The notes under the pieces are model-generated. The model was given only the letters and a program-made list of their open reading frames with translations, did not search any database and was not told the DNA's origin. The position numbers and the translations under genes are program-made. From positions 1 through 44,685 of the IMG/VR virus record IMGVR_UViG_3300010885_010083: a stretch of DNA of 44,685 nt. One strand, written 5' to 3'. This DNA comes from a virus. Positions 17,901-28,813 of the stretch are shown here, one piece after another; the stretch's first letter is position 1; every line of letters begins with the position of its first letter.

Positions 17901-20900
17901 TAAATGTTATACAAGGACATGACGGTAGTATTATGTTGGCCTACAACGATTTTAGAGATAACGTTATTCTTGAATTTGAAAAGCGTATCTATAACAACAT
18001 TAAAACTTTGTACAGAGAAGATTTAATAGATATAAATTCTGTTCTACCAGGTGCATTTAGATCAACCGACTACTCTGTTAATGAAATAAATGAAATACTT
18101 CAAAGCGACTTTATTAAGTGGGCAGGTTTTTACGGCATCGATTATTCTACAAATAATATCACCTTACCAGACGAGTCCCGTACATGGAATTTTCAAGGTG
18201 GGTACAGTGATGTAGTCGAAAAATCTGTTTCTGGATTCTGGAGAGCTGTGTTAAAATACTTCTATGACACTGACCGTCCGGACATATGTCCTTGGGAAAT
18301 GTTAGGATTTAGTGAAAAGCCAACCTGGTGGGAAAGAGAATATGGTCCTGCTCCGTATACCTCTGGCAACGAAATGCTATGGGACGATTTAAAAACAGGT
18401 ACAATCCGTCAAGGAACTCGAGCAGGAATACATTCAGTATATGCTCGACCTGGACTATATTCTATTTTACCAGTTGACAACTTTGGTAATCTAGTTGATA
18501 CATCATCTTTGCTTTCTACAATTACAGAATACAATAAACGTCAAGATTGGAAATTTGGCGACCAAGGACCTGCTGAAACTTCTTGGAGAAGAAGCAGTTA
18601 CTGGCCATTTGCGGTTCAACGGTTATTAGCATTAACCAAGCCTGCTGTATATGCATCATTGATGTATGATACAAGTCGAGTAACAAAGAATCTTGCAGGA
18701 CAGTGGACTTATGGTACCGATGGTGAATTTTTAAACATTAAAAATATTTTTATTCATGATGATAATAAAACTTTAACCAGCGGCTATAGTGTATTTGTTT
18801 CTGAAACAGGACAGCAACGTTCTAAAGATTATATTAATGAATTAAAAACTGATTTAAGTAATATTGATTTTAATTTATTTTACAAAGTTGGTGGGTTTGT
18901 TAGCAAAGATAAATTGCAGATTCTTATTGATGCATACGACCCTACAACTACCGGACCTGGCGCATTACTTCCACAAGAAGATTATAACTTAATCTTGAAT
19001 ACCAGTAACCCGGTTAAGTCTATTGGAATTTCTGGTATTATTATTCAGACTACTGACGATAAATTTACTGTACAAGGGTATGATACTGAGAATCCGTATT
19101 TTACAATTTATGAACCTACTAGAAATTCCTCTACACCTACTATTACTGTAGGTGGAGTATCTGAATCCTATGTAACATGGACTGCAGGGACCACTAGCGG
19201 AAATACTGGATTGTCTGATGCAGATACTACAACAGCAGTAGCAGCATCGTCTGGTAAATTCTATCAAGCCGGGCAGTTAGTTGCGTACGGTAATGATTTT
19301 TACAGAGTTAAAATTAGTCACCAAAGTGGCTCTACATTTAATACTGCATATTTTCAAGCCATAACAACTGTACCTTTAACTGGCGGAGCAACAGTACAAA
19401 CTGAAAATGGTTTTAATTTTACACCTAAACTTGTTCCTTATAAAACAGAATTTAACACTATTCAAGAAATCTACGATTTAATTATAGGTTATGGCAAGTG
19501 GTTAACAACTCAGGGATTTATATTTGACGAGTATAATGCTGATTTTAATTCTACCATTGATTGGTATTTTTCCGGGAAAGAGTTCTTATACTGGACTACT
19601 CAGAAATGGTCAGATCGTAGTATTATTACCCTAAGTCCGTTTGCAGGTAAAATCAAATATCAGCTAGCTGGAACAGTGGTAGATAATGTTTTTGATAGTT
19701 TCTATCAATACAGTTTATTAAATGCGTCTGGGTTATCTTTCCCACAAGGAAACATTTCTGTTAATCGAGATGACGGCGTCTGCTCAATCGAAACTGTTAA
19801 TTCAACAGATGGAATTTATTTTGCAGTAATACACTCTGTACAAAAAGAACATGCAATGGTCTTTAACAGTACTACAATTTTCAATGATACTATCTATGAT
19901 ATTGAAACAGGGTATCGTCAGCGTAGAATAAAATTATCAGGATTCCGTACAGCAAATTGGAATGGAGATTATTTCAGTCCCGGTTTTATATACGACACTG
20001 CTCAGATTGCAGATTGGCAACAATATAAAGATTACAAATCTGGCGACCTAGTTAGATTTGCAAGTTTTTATTATTCTGCAAATAACAATGTTTCGGGTAC
20101 CACCTCATTCGATTTTACTCAATGGACTAAGTTGGGTGAAAAACCAGTTGCTGGTCTATTACCTAATTTTGATTATAAGATTAATCAGTTTGAAGATTTC
20201 TATAGTTTAGATATTGATAATTTTGATTCTGCACAGCAGAAGATGGCACAACACCTAACTGGTTATACGCCCCGTGTTTACTTAAACAATATATTCACAA
20301 ATCCTATTTCACAATATAAATTCTATCAAGGATTTATCAAAGAAAAAGGTACCCGTAATGCTATCAACAAATTATCCAAAGCAACAGTACAAAATTTCCA
20401 AGGCGAAATTGATTTCAAAGAAGAATGGGCGTTCCGCATAGGCCATTACGGTGCATTTGAGACATATAACGAAATTGAAATTCCGTTAAATGAAGGCGGG
20501 TTTATAGAAAATCCTCAGGTAGTTAACTTTGTTAATTCAGTACCTACATCACCTAACGATTTAATTTATTATAGTGCTAGTGCTGATAGAGTAATCACTC
20601 CTGTAGATTACACAGCAAAGGATACCTTTCCAATTGACACAGATGATGATTTTGAATATCAGTTATCTACTGCGGGATATGTTAGACTTGACGATGTAAC
20701 AGCTACATCCTATGATGATGCAACACTTCTTGAAATTACCAACAATGGCAGCATACAAGAAGGCGATGTTATTTGGATAGGATTTAAGAAGAATGGAGAT
20801 TGGGGAGTATCTCGATATACCAGATCCGACGCAGGAGTTGTGGGTGTAACACTAGATACTAATACATCAGAGCTTACCTTTATAACTGATAATCTTCACA

Positions 20901-23900
20901 TGTTATCAGAAGGTGACATAGTTTCAGTTTCGCAATTTGGCAACACAGTTAACGGAATTTATACTGTTAAATCTGTGGTTGGAACTAACACTTTTATAGT
21001 AGATACTACCTTAACATTCATTGACAGCACTTTACTATCTGCAAAAGGTGCTTTATATTCTTTTGTATCTGCAAGATTTGACACATTTGATAATTTACCG
21101 TTAGACAATGATTTATTATCTTTACCTGATGGTACAAAATTCTGGGTAGATCGTGAAGAACTTGTTGCCGGAGAAAAAACTAATAAATGGAAAGTTTATC
21201 AAAAGGTAAACAACTTTACTGCAATCTCTAATACTGGTGCATATAGTAATGAACAAATTGGATACAGTATCAATAAGAAAAATGGCAACGATATGTTTGT
21301 CGTGGGATCTCCGGCATTTAACACTGGTACAGGTGTTTCGAGAATCTCTGGAAAAGTTGCACTATACGAAAAGATAGGAGATACCCACGCCGAAAGAGCT
21401 GAGTTTTTCTTAAATGATTTACCTGTTACATACTATAATGTTTCATCGGCACCAGTTTCAGAATTTGGCCGCTGTGTTGTCTATGACGACATTGAAACTA
21501 CTAATTGGCATCAATATTGGAAACCTTCTGTAACATATACTGCTGGCATTATTGTTCGATATGGTCGTTATTCTTACAGATGTATAACATCTCATACGTC
21601 AACGATTGATATAGATTTAACAAAATGGTATAAACTTAATTTTGGATTAATATTCTCTGGAGCACCTGGAGTTAGTTATGCTGGCACATCTACATATACA
21701 ACCTATGTTCAACAAGGGTTAGTAAAAATTAGTAGTATTAATTCTTCTTTGTTAGAAGAAGTTACAGAAAAGGTATTGTCTAATCCGGTAACAGCAGCCA
21801 GTTATCAACGATTTGGTTCTTCTATATTTGTACAACGTAGTACAGGTACTAAGGCAATGATAATTAGTGCTCCTGGTACAGCAAGTACAGGAACTGGCGC
21901 AGTGTATGCTTATAGTATTACTGCAAATACAAGTACAGTGGGCGTAACATACAGCAAGGTATTAACTCCGCCAGTGACATTAAATGTAGGTAGTCAGTGG
22001 GGTCATGCTATCAGCGGATCAGATGATGCAAGTATTATTGCAGTTGGTGCGCCTGGGTACTCAACTAGTACAGGTGTTGTTGCTATATTCACAGGTACAT
22101 CAGTATCCACACATTATCAAGCTATCACTTCACCGTTTGGTAAGTTAGCAAGATTTGGAGAAACAGTGTTTGTTTCTGCCGATGGTACAGAATTGTTTGT
22201 ATCTGCTCCTAATGTTAGAAACAGTGACCGATCTTTCGGAGCAGTTGTTGTCTATTCAAGAACAACTGGAACATTTAATACATCAACATATCAAATTATA
22301 GCTAACCCTGCAAAAGGTGCAGGCATGCACTTTGGTAAAGCAATTGATATTACCGCTGACGGCGGAATATTAGTAGTGTCTGCATTAGGAAACAGTAAAA
22401 ATGTACATACTACCTTTGATACCAGCACAACATTTGATGCTGGCTCAACAAGCTTCTTTGGAAACTTTAAAGACTCTGGTACTGTATATGTATTTGAGCG
22501 TGAACGAAAGTCTAGTAGATATGTACTAGCAGACGATCTAGAATCTACAGTAACCGTTGCCGGCTCGTGGTACGGCAATAGTGTAGCAGTTGATGACACT
22601 GCTATTTTGGTAGGTGCTCCTGCTATTACTGGTTTAACAACTTCGACAATGTATCAGTTTAATAAAATTGATAGTACTATTACAGGATTTGAAGTAGTTA
22701 GTGAAAAAGACGATCCAATAATGATCGATGCTATACAAAAAGTAACACTAATTAATGCGTTTACCGAAGAAGTTGTAGATTATCTTGATGTAGTTGATCC
22801 TCTAAAAGGAAAAATTGTAGGTATTGCAGATCAAGAATTAAAATATAAATCTGCGTTTGACCCAGCAGTTTATTCTGTAGGTACAACATCTACTGTTACT
22901 GATCCGGAGTCTTGTTGGGTAGATAATCATGTAGGTGAATTGTGGTGGGATTTAAGTACCTCAAAATATATGTGGTATGAACAAAGTGATTTAACATATA
23001 GAAAAAATAACTGGGGTAAACTATTTCCCGGAGCAACTATAGATGTTTATGAATGGGTAGTTTCTATCTATCTGCCAAGTGAGTGGAACACAAAATCTAA
23101 TTCTGCAGCCGGCCTAGCTGAAGGTGTAAGCGGTCAACCTAAATTTATTGACGATAGTACTGTATCTGTTAAACAAGTGTACGATCGAATGACTAATTCT
23201 TTTAGTAATTATTATTACTATTGGGTTAAAAATAAAATCACAGTACCTAATGCTAAGAATAGACGAGTAAGTGCTTATCAAGTTTCTTCGATGATTGCTG
23301 ATCCTACCGCTTACGGAATTAAATTTGCCGCAATTATTGATAGTGATGCAATTGCATTGGCTAATGTAGGACCTTTATTAGTTGACAATAGAATCCATTT
23401 AAATGTTTCCTTAGATTCAACAAATAAAAATGAAGCACTAAAGCATACAGAGTGGTTGCTATTACAAGAAGGGTCTGCTACAAGCACTCCAAACACACTA
23501 CTTGAGAAAAAACTTCTTGATAGTTTATTAGGACATGATAGTTTAGGTAATCCTGTACCTAATCCGACATTGTCTGCAAGAACAAGATATGGTATAGGAA
23601 TTCGACCACAACAAACTTTATTCAAAGATAGACTAGAAGCACTACGCAATCTTGTAGAATTTACAAATTCTGTGTTAATTAAAAATCTAATTACAGACAA
23701 TTATAGTTTTTCTAATCTAAACAAACAAGATAACATTCCTGACGAATATAGTCATCAGTACGATCAAGTTGTTGAAGATAACGAAGGTTTATTAATTATA
23801 GATACTAGATTATTTTCTAGACCAGTATTAACATGTACAGTTGCTAACGGAAAAATTCGTAGTGTTCAAATTGTAAATCCGGGATTTGGTTATAAGATTT

Positions 23901-26900
23901 CTCCTACAGTTTCTATTATCAGTGATGTTAAATCTGATGCATTAATTACAACTGAAATTGATGACCTAGGTAGAGTTACTTCGGTAAAAATTGATAATCC
24001 GGGTAACGGATTTACATCTGCGCCGACACTGGAAGTTCGCCAGTACACTGTAATTGTTCAGGCTGATACACAATTTAACGGAAAATGGTCTAAGTTTGTT
24101 TACAACTTAGATACACACGCATGGACTCGCATTGGTACACAAACTTATAATACACCGTTATACTGGAATTATATAGATTGGTCTAGCACTGAGTATAATC
24201 CTTACCTAGATTATACAGCAACAGTTGATGATGTTTATGAAGTTAATAAATTAGATTTAACAACAGGACAATATGTTAAAGTTAAAAACGGAGGATCTGG
24301 ATCGTATATTATTCTAGAAAAAGTCTCTGCAGATACAGTAGGAACATTTGATGCTGAATATAATATTGTTTACAGCGAAAACGGAACTATCCAAATAGCT
24401 AACAGTATCTGGGATACAAAAAATAGTACTCTTGGATTTGATCAAGTTGGAAGTTTTGATCAAACATTATACGATCAAACACCCGACATTGAATTACAAT
24501 ATATATTGGCAGCGTTAAAGAACGATATATTTGTCAACGAATTAAAAGTTAATTGGAATTTATTCTTCTTTAAGGCAGTTAAGTATGCACTAACAGAACA
24601 AAAATTATTAGACTGGGCTTTCAAAACATCATTTATTAATGTTGTTAATAATGCAGGTTTATTAGATCAACGACCTGTTTATAAATTATCAAATACTGAT
24701 TATTATGAACAATATTTAGAAGAAGTAAAACCATACCATACTAACATCCGTACATTTACTTCTAAGAACAGTGTCACAGACCCTACACATACTTACACAA
24801 CTGATTTTGATTTGCCATCTGTTTACAATAAAACAACCGGCTTGTTTGAATCAATTGAAATTGGCAGTGATAAATTATCACAATATCCTTGGAAGTCGTG
24901 GGCAGATAATAATACCTATGAAGTTGGGGCTATTAAAGTAGGTGTTAAGGGTAGCGGATATACTGTTCCTCCTACAATTGAAATTATAACTGCCCCCGGA
25001 GACACTGGATCTGGAGCAACGGCTAGGGCATTTATTAGTTCTGGACAGGTTACTGGAATCGAAGTTACAAATCCTGGATCAGGTTATATGAAATCTCCGA
25101 CAGTCTCTATTGTTGGCGGAGGTGATACTCAATTAACTAAAGCGGTAGCGTATGCTCAGTTATCTAATGGTAAGATTAGAACAAATCAAATTTCTATGAA
25201 ATTTGACAGAGTAAGTTCAGTTGATCAAATTGGCTCAAATACAGTAACAGATAAATTTATTTGCAACGGAGCAATAAGTGAATTTACATTAAATTGGTTA
25301 GCAAAAGCAAGCAAACTTGATATAACTATTACTCTTGATGGTAATATTGTTTTAAGTTCTGATTATACCCTTGAATATTTTACAGAAGACTATAATGGTT
25401 ACAATAAAAAGTTTTCTAAGATTGTTTTCTTAAGTTATGTTCCTGCAAGTAATCAATTATTAGAAGTTACTTACTTAAAAAATACAGACTTATTCAATGC
25501 AACTGAAAGAATATTAAATTATTATACTGCAACTTCTGGAATGCCTGGGCTTGATCTAGGCCAACTAATGTTAGGTATTGATTATCCTAAGACTAAAATT
25601 GAAGGATTGTTGTTTGATAAAACTCAATCATGGGATTTAGTATTTCCTAACGGTGAAGGAACACCATTTGGGCAAAGTTCCTATGCTGACAGTATTAGTT
25701 ATTATACTAAGACAACTTCAAGTTTTACATCTACTATTGTTAATGCAGGAACACAGACTAGTGTTGTATTAAGTACTACAACTGGCATTGCAGTAGGACA
25801 ATTTGTTAATGTTATTAGTACCACTACAAATGCATTTACATCTTCAACTGTTAAAGTTAGTAGTGTTAACAAAGCTACTAGAACAATTGTTCTTAATACA
25901 ACAACGGTGGCTACACTTAATACTGGATCTATATTTGAGTTCTGGACATACGATACAAACTCTAGTTTATTAGATAGTGCAATTGATGGTGGTAATCTAT
26001 CATATTCAACTGCGTTAGGTATTAATCCTGCCGACATCAACATTGACGGAGATAGTTTCTTTTCTGCAAATACAAGTCATGCTCCGGAAGAGTTTGTTCC
26101 TGGACAAGCATCTGAAAGTATCGGTATTAATGTCTACACTAAAAATCCACAAGGTGCTCCGTTAGTATTTTCAGGATCAATTCCTATTCAATCTAATACA
26201 GTAACAACGTTTGCATTAGGTATGCGACCTATTAGCATTAATAATATTTCAGTTAGTTTTAATCATCAATTGTTATCATATGCTACTAATTTGCAGTTTT
26301 TAACAAATGTTGGTACACCCGAATATCAAATTAATTGGGAAACAAATGAAATTATTATTGGTCCACAAGGACCTTCAGGATATGTGGGATATACTATTAC
26401 TAGTATAGGCGGTGGCCGCCCAGATATCGAAGCCGGTGTGATTGATACTGCGGTCAGCGTTGGTCAACCATATGTTGGGTTTGAAGATATTAATAGCCCT
26501 GCTATACAAGTAGTAAGTTTGTCTTCATACGATACTGTTAAGAGTGTATATGTAACATTAAATGGTATACCAATTGCTCAAGGACCTTCAAATACAACTT
26601 ATTATGTTCTCACTTATGCTAATGAAAATGATAACAGAGCAGCAGTTAATGTTAGAAATCTTCCTAGCAATCAAATCAATACAGTTCAAGCATGGTTTTT
26701 TGGAACGCAATACGATTATTATAACGAAATTAGAGAACAGATAATTCCAATTTCGACAACTACCTACGAGTACACGTTACTATACCCTCCGGGCCCAACC
26801 GAACCCGCTGCCGCTTCTGCAATTATTGAACATCATTTTGCTACTGGTTTAACAAAACGGTTAATACCACCTCACATTAATTATTATCAAATAACTACAT

Positions 26901-28552
26901 CAACTGAAACAACTTTTGTTATTGATAATAATGGAGTGTTTAACGCCTTAGATGGTACAGTAAGAGTTTACATTAATGGCAGACTGTTAGTAGGCGGTTT
27001 TGATTTTACTGTTGTATTAAAAGTTGTTACAATTATTGCCCCATTAACTGCCGGTGACTTAGTTGCAATACTCAATACGCCTTTACCTGGTCCTAATTTG
27101 GATTATGATTATGACATTGACGGTACTACTCTTTATTTTAACCCAAATAGAAGCCCGACAAGTTTCTCAACAACTGCAACTAATGGCTATCTTCGAGTTC
27201 TTACTTACAAAGATCACGACGAAATGCTAATGAGAACAGAACGATTTGATGGTAATCCTAATAGAAGATTTAAGATTTCTCGTCCAATAGAAGATAGCAA
27301 ATATGTATGGGTTGATATCAACGGAGTACCATTAACTAGCGGTCTTGATTTTGAAATTCTTGATGATAAGGTAACTATTCAAATTAGTGATGATTATCGT
27401 CTTACACCTGGAGACAATATTGTTATTACTAGTATGGTACAACAACGTTTTGCTACAACAATTGTTGGATATAGAATCTTCAATGACATGTTTAATAGAA
27501 CACATTTTAAACGTTTGTCAAAACAAAACACTTCATTCTTAATCCAGCCATTGAAATTTACAGATACTGAAATTCATGTAAACGATGCAACAGTATTTGC
27601 ACCGCCGTTAGTTGCCATGAATATTCCCGGAGTTGTAATTATTGATGGAGAAAGAATTGAGTTCTTTACTGTCACTGATACTACATTAGGACAACTAAGA
27701 AGAAGTACATTAGGGACGGCACCTAGTTTCTATTCAGATGTTGGCACAAAAGTAATTGATCAAAGTCCTGCACAGACTATTCCTTTCAGTGAAACTATTA
27801 AAAATCAATATCACTATATTTCAACATCGACTAGCACAGTTGTTTTAAATACGTCTACTAGTTCGTATACATTTATTATTAATACAGCTTCGACCGCAAC
27901 AATAATTCCTTTAAGTATTAATACATCTACTATAACTAGTAACGGTATTACTTTATCTACTGTAACTTCTGTAAATGCTGTTGATCAAATTCAAATATTC
28001 TACGGTGGACGACTGTTGAGAAAAGCAGGATATTATAAACACGACACTACAATGTCCTATGATAGTCCCGATACTAAAGGTATTGAAATTAACTTTACAT
28101 CCACTGTAGCAGCGTTACCGTATGCATTTGTACCTGGAACTGCGTATGTTGTAACCGCAACAAATCAAGTCTGGGTTTATACTGATTCTCATGAATCAGA
28201 TGCCGTTAAAGGATATGTTTATAGAGGAATGGATTATGTTCCTCCTGAATTTACTATTAACACCTCTACACAAGCAGTAACATTAAATATTGAAGGCGGT
28301 ATAAGCAGCAATGTTAAATTACAAATTGTAAAGAAAGAATTTAATAAAGCAGAAGTTTGGAACGACGTTGATCCGTCAGACGCTAAAAGAACACTATCTA
28401 TCATGGATAGTACCTCTACTCAAGCAACATTCCTACAATCTGAACCTGCAGAATTACCAGATAAGTACTATTTTGGAGGAGACATTACACTAGTTACTAG
28501 CGGCGGATCTCCACTAACTGATATTAATAACGAACCATTAGAAGGATTTTAA
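14972..28552 (+). CDS. Giant 4526-aa virion/tail structural protein
   Basis: One uninterrupted 13.6-kb gene directly after gene 6. T4 has gene 7 in this place, but this product is more than four times longer. Near residue 125 is DWDKLVNYQEYYWM, a pattern I associate with giant marine T4-like virion proteins. Three short aromatic modules resembling CBM5/12 carbohydrate-binding domains lie near residues 1428-1450, 1681-1715 and 2178-2220. FG-GAP-like blades (for example FGSSIFV...IISAPG and WGHAISG...AVGAPG) run from about 2095 to 2560, consistent with an integrin-alpha-like beta-propeller. NPGxGY-PTV repeats lie near 2960, 3000, 3318 and 3357. Repeats of the form NG-L-S-DY/F occur near 906, 4000 and 4114. 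A GERIEFF module is near 4226. GGAAG precedes the ATG. Likely a peripheral baseplate, fibre or sheath decoration that binds host surface glycans. Confidence 0.8.
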   Translation: MAKQVIKSINLLPEIFRTGKNSKFLASTIDQLIQPPDLERIDGYVGSKLTPTYVSTTDNYIPESLSLRRNYQLEPALVIKDNASNVTDVIGIDDLANEISTKGGKSDNFDRLFRSEVYSYDPHIDWDKLVNYQEYYWMVTGPETIVITGEQRNTTSTYTVIDNGTGSSFIFSPDGLTEDPVIELYRGNTYHFEVKSSFKFFVKTSPTTGNGDQYNYGITNNGTSSGTVTIVVGQNTPDTLYYTNDSQQFMQGQFSIKSLDQDTSIDIDLAIVGKKFYTSGLGVELTNGMKIRFGGTITPESYREKEYFVEGVGKAIQLIDYSLLTASQSIKNVYNDNFDTTAFDDYPFDNYKSLPLVPEYITINRASQDLNPWSKYNRWVHSSAIKASAEANNQIPVYPANQRAKRPIIEFVPNLKLFNFGSTGIDDVDYIDTVTTDAFSKVEGSAGYYVDGILLEQGNTVIFSADTDSIVRNKVFRVNYVKLKGSTYLELQTVSSPEAEASVSVNFGKKYAGTNWWFDGSNWNFSQQHDSLNQAPLFDLFDKLGNRYSDTVHYLSSFSGNKIFGYEIGTGSNDTVLGFPLKYKNSSGVGSYLFKNYFMTDTISISESNQVVTKISTADTYLKFINDETYTNVWALTADYQIPILQFQTIENQSTSTIAITAVDNPAIVDLQLDVFVNSVKIDAYTTAITGPNYFVKFTNVLTPGDNVLFKIYTDVPVNNNGYYELPLSLTNNPLNGPITSLTLSELSDHLHTAIHKSPDFVGNFPGVSNLRDISNIVAYGDRLISNASPLAFASFFIGKKNHSVIDATAKAADQYNQFKISLLKQLVKLEDQTDPVAALDIALKEINLDKDLLSPYYLSDMIAYGTDKTVRTWTVTDVRNTVYPITSDFRLDKLSLRSVLVYLNGVQLINSVDYEFVTDDSTIQMLTPLVVGDTITINDYYSTAGSFVPSTPTKLGLFPKFTPRIFEDTSYISAPVNVIQGHDGSIMLAYNDFRDNVILEFEKRIYNNIKTLYREDLIDINSVLPGAFRSTDYSVNEINEILQSDFIKWAGFYGIDYSTNNITLPDESRTWNFQGGYSDVVEKSVSGFWRAVLKYFYDTDRPDICPWEMLGFSEKPTWWEREYGPAPYTSGNEMLWDDLKTGTIRQGTRAGIHSVYARPGLYSILPVDNFGNLVDTSSLLSTITEYNKRQDWKFGDQGPAETSWRRSSYWPFAVQRLLALTKPAVYASLMYDTSRVTKNLAGQWTYGTDGEFLNIKNIFIHDDNKTLTSGYSVFVSETGQQRSKDYINELKTDLSNIDFNLFYKVGGFVSKDKLQILIDAYDPTTTGPGALLPQEDYNLILNTSNPVKSIGISGIIIQTTDDKFTVQGYDTENPYFTIYEPTRNSSTPTITVGGVSESYVTWTAGTTSGNTGLSDADTTTAVAASSGKFYQAGQLVAYGNDFYRVKISHQSGSTFNTAYFQAITTVPLTGGATVQTENGFNFTPKLVPYKTEFNTIQEIYDLIIGYGKWLTTQGFIFDEYNADFNSTIDWYFSGKEFLYWTTQKWSDRSIITLSPFAGKIKYQLAGTVVDNVFDSFYQYSLLNASGLSFPQGNISVNRDDGVCSIETVNSTDGIYFAVIHSVQKEHAMVFNSTTIFNDTIYDIETGYRQRRIKLSGFRTANWNGDYFSPGFIYDTAQIADWQQYKDYKSGDLVRFASFYYSANNNVSGTTSFDFTQWTKLGEKPVAGLLPNFDYKINQFEDFYSLDIDNFDSAQQKMAQHLTGYTPRVYLNNIFTNPISQYKFYQGFIKEKGTRNAINKLSKATVQNFQGEIDFKEEWAFRIGHYGAFETYNEIEIPLNEGGFIENPQVVNFVNSVPTSPNDLIYYSASADRVITPVDYTAKDTFPIDTDDDFEYQLSTAGYVRLDDVTATSYDDATLLEITNNGSIQEGDVIWIGFKKNGDWGVSRYTRSDAGVVGVTLDTNTSELTFITDNLHMLSEGDIVSVSQFGNTVNGIYTVKSVVGTNTFIVDTTLTFIDSTLLSAKGALYSFVSARFDTFDNLPLDNDLLSLPDGTKFWVDREELVAGEKTNKWKVYQKVNNFTAISNTGAYSNEQIGYSINKKNGNDMFVVGSPAFNTGTGVSRISGKVALYEKIGDTHAERAEFFLNDLPVTYYNVSSAPVSEFGRCVVYDDIETTNWHQYWKPSVTYTAGIIVRYGRYSYRCITSHTSTIDIDLTKWYKLNFGLIFSGAPGVSYAGTSTYTTYVQQGLVKISSINSSLLEEVTEKVLSNPVTAASYQRFGSSIFVQRSTGTKAMIISAPGTASTGTGAVYAYSITANTSTVGVTYSKVLTPPVTLNVGSQWGHAISGSDDASIIAVGAPGYSTSTGVVAIFTGTSVSTHYQAITSPFGKLARFGETVFVSADGTELFVSAPNVRNSDRSFGAVVVYSRTTGTFNTSTYQIIANPAKGAGMHFGKAIDITADGGILVVSALGNSKNVHTTFDTSTTFDAGSTSFFGNFKDSGTVYVFERERKSSRYVLADDLESTVTVAGSWYGNSVAVDDTAILVGAPAITGLTTSTMYQFNKIDSTITGFEVVSEKDDPIMIDAIQKVTLINAFTEEVVDYLDVVDPLKGKIVGIADQELKYKSAFDPAVYSVGTTSTVTDPESCWVDNHVGELWWDLSTSKYMWYEQSDLTYRKNNWGKLFPGATIDVYEWVVSIYLPSEWNTKSNSAAGLAEGVSGQPKFIDDSTVSVKQVYDRMTNSFSNYYYYWVKNKITVPNAKNRRVSAYQVSSMIADPTAYGIKFAAIIDSDAIALANVGPLLVDNRIHLNVSLDSTNKNEALKHTEWLLLQEGSATSTPNTLLEKKLLDSLLGHDSLGNPVPNPTLSARTRYGIGIRPQQTLFKDRLEALRNLVEFTNSVLIKNLITDNYSFSNLNKQDNIPDEYSHQYDQVVEDNEGLLIIDTRLFSRPVLTCTVANGKIRSVQIVNPGFGYKISPTVSIISDVKSDALITTEIDDLGRVTSVKIDNPGNGFTSAPTLEVRQYTVIVQADTQFNGKWSKFVYNLDTHAWTRIGTQTYNTPLYWNYIDWSSTEYNPYLDYTATVDDVYEVNKLDLTTGQYVKVKNGGSGSYIILEKVSADTVGTFDAEYNIVYSENGTIQIANSIWDTKNSTLGFDQVGSFDQTLYDQTPDIELQYILAALKNDIFVNELKVNWNLFFFKAVKYALTEQKLLDWAFKTSFINVVNNAGLLDQRPVYKLSNTDYYEQYLEEVKPYHTNIRTFTSKNSVTDPTHTYTTDFDLPSVYNKTTGLFESIEIGSDKLSQYPWKSWADNNTYEVGAIKVGVKGSGYTVPPTIEIITAPGDTGSGATARAFISSGQVTGIEVTNPGSGYMKSPTVSIVGGGDTQLTKAVAYAQLSNGKIRTNQISMKFDRVSSVDQIGSNTVTDKFICNGAISEFTLNWLAKASKLDITITLDGNIVLSSDYTLEYFTEDYNGYNKKFSKIVFLSYVPASNQLLEVTYLKNTDLFNATERILNYYTATSGMPGLDLGQLMLGIDYPKTKIEGLLFDKTQSWDLVFPNGEGTPFGQSSYADSISYYTKTTSSFTSTIVNAGTQTSVVLSTTTGIAVGQFVNVISTTTNAFTSSTVKVSSVNKATRTIVLNTTTVATLNTGSIFEFWTYDTNSSLLDSAIDGGNLSYSTALGINPADINIDGDSFFSANTSHAPEEFVPGQASESIGINVYTKNPQGAPLVFSGSIPIQSNTVTTFALGMRPISINNISVSFNHQLLSYATNLQFLTNVGTPEYQINWETNEIIIGPQGPSGYVGYTITSIGGGRPDIEAGVIDTAVSVGQPYVGFEDINSPAIQVVSLSSYDTVKSVYVTLNGIPIAQGPSNTTYYVLTYANENDNRAAVNVRNLPSNQINTVQAWFFGTQYDYYNEIREQIIPISTTTYEYTLLYPPGPTEPAAASAIIEHHFATGLTKRLIPPHINYYQITTSTETTFVIDNNGVFNALDGTVRVYINGRLLVGGFDFTVVLKVVTIIAPLTAGDLVAILNTPLPGPNLDYDYDIDGTTLYFNPNRSPTSFSTTATNGYLRVLTYKDHDEMLMRTERFDGNPNRRFKISRPIEDSKYVWVDINGVPLTSGLDFEILDDKVTIQISDDYRLTPGDNIVITSMVQQRFATTIVGYRIFNDMFNRTHFKRLSKQNTSFLIQPLKFTDTEIHVNDATVFAPPLVAMNIPGVVIIDGERIEFFTVTDTTLGQLRRSTLGTAPSFYSDVGTKVIDQSPAQTIPFSETIKNQYHYISTSTSTVVLNTSTSSYTFIINTASTATIIPLSINTSTITSNGITLSTVTSVNAVDQIQIFYGGRLLRKAGYYKHDTTMSYDSPDTKGIEINFTSTVAALPYAFVPGTAYVVTATNQVWVYTDSHESDAVKGYVYRGMDYVPPEFTINTSTQAVTLNIEGGISSNVKLQIVKKEFNKAEVWNDVDPSDAKRTLSIMDSTSTQATFLQSEPAELPDKYYFGGDITLVTSGGSPLTDINNEPLEGF

Positions 28553-28553
28553 C

Positions 28554-28808
28554 ATGCCAAATATCACACAACTTCCTGTCATTGACACCGCAGGCGATCA
28601 AACTTACTTTTTAACAGTTGATAGTAAACTAGCAAGACGCATAAAAGCTAGTTCACTAATTGATCAACTATCTGCTTCTAGAGCAGTACCAGTCCCTTCA
28701 ACTTCATTATCTGCCGGAACAGTTGGAGATATCGCATACGATGACAGATATGTTTATATATGTGTTGCTGAAAATACTTGGCGTAGATTGTCTGCAGGCA
28801 CATTTTAA
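28554..28808 (+). CDS. Small tail-associated protein
   Basis: A protein of 84 aa with AAGGA about seven bases before the ATG. The C-terminal half (GDIAYDDRYVYICVAENTWRR) is a beta-hairpin module often found at the ends of phage tail fibres. Here it stands alone between the giant protein and another structural gene. It may be a fibre tip or an adaptor. Its exact role is unknown. Confidence 0.65.
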   Translation: MPNITQLPVIDTAGDQTYFLTVDSKLARRIKASSLIDQLSASRAVPVPSTSLSAGTVGDIAYDDRYVYICVAENTWRRLSAGTF

Positions 28809-28813
28809 TACAG

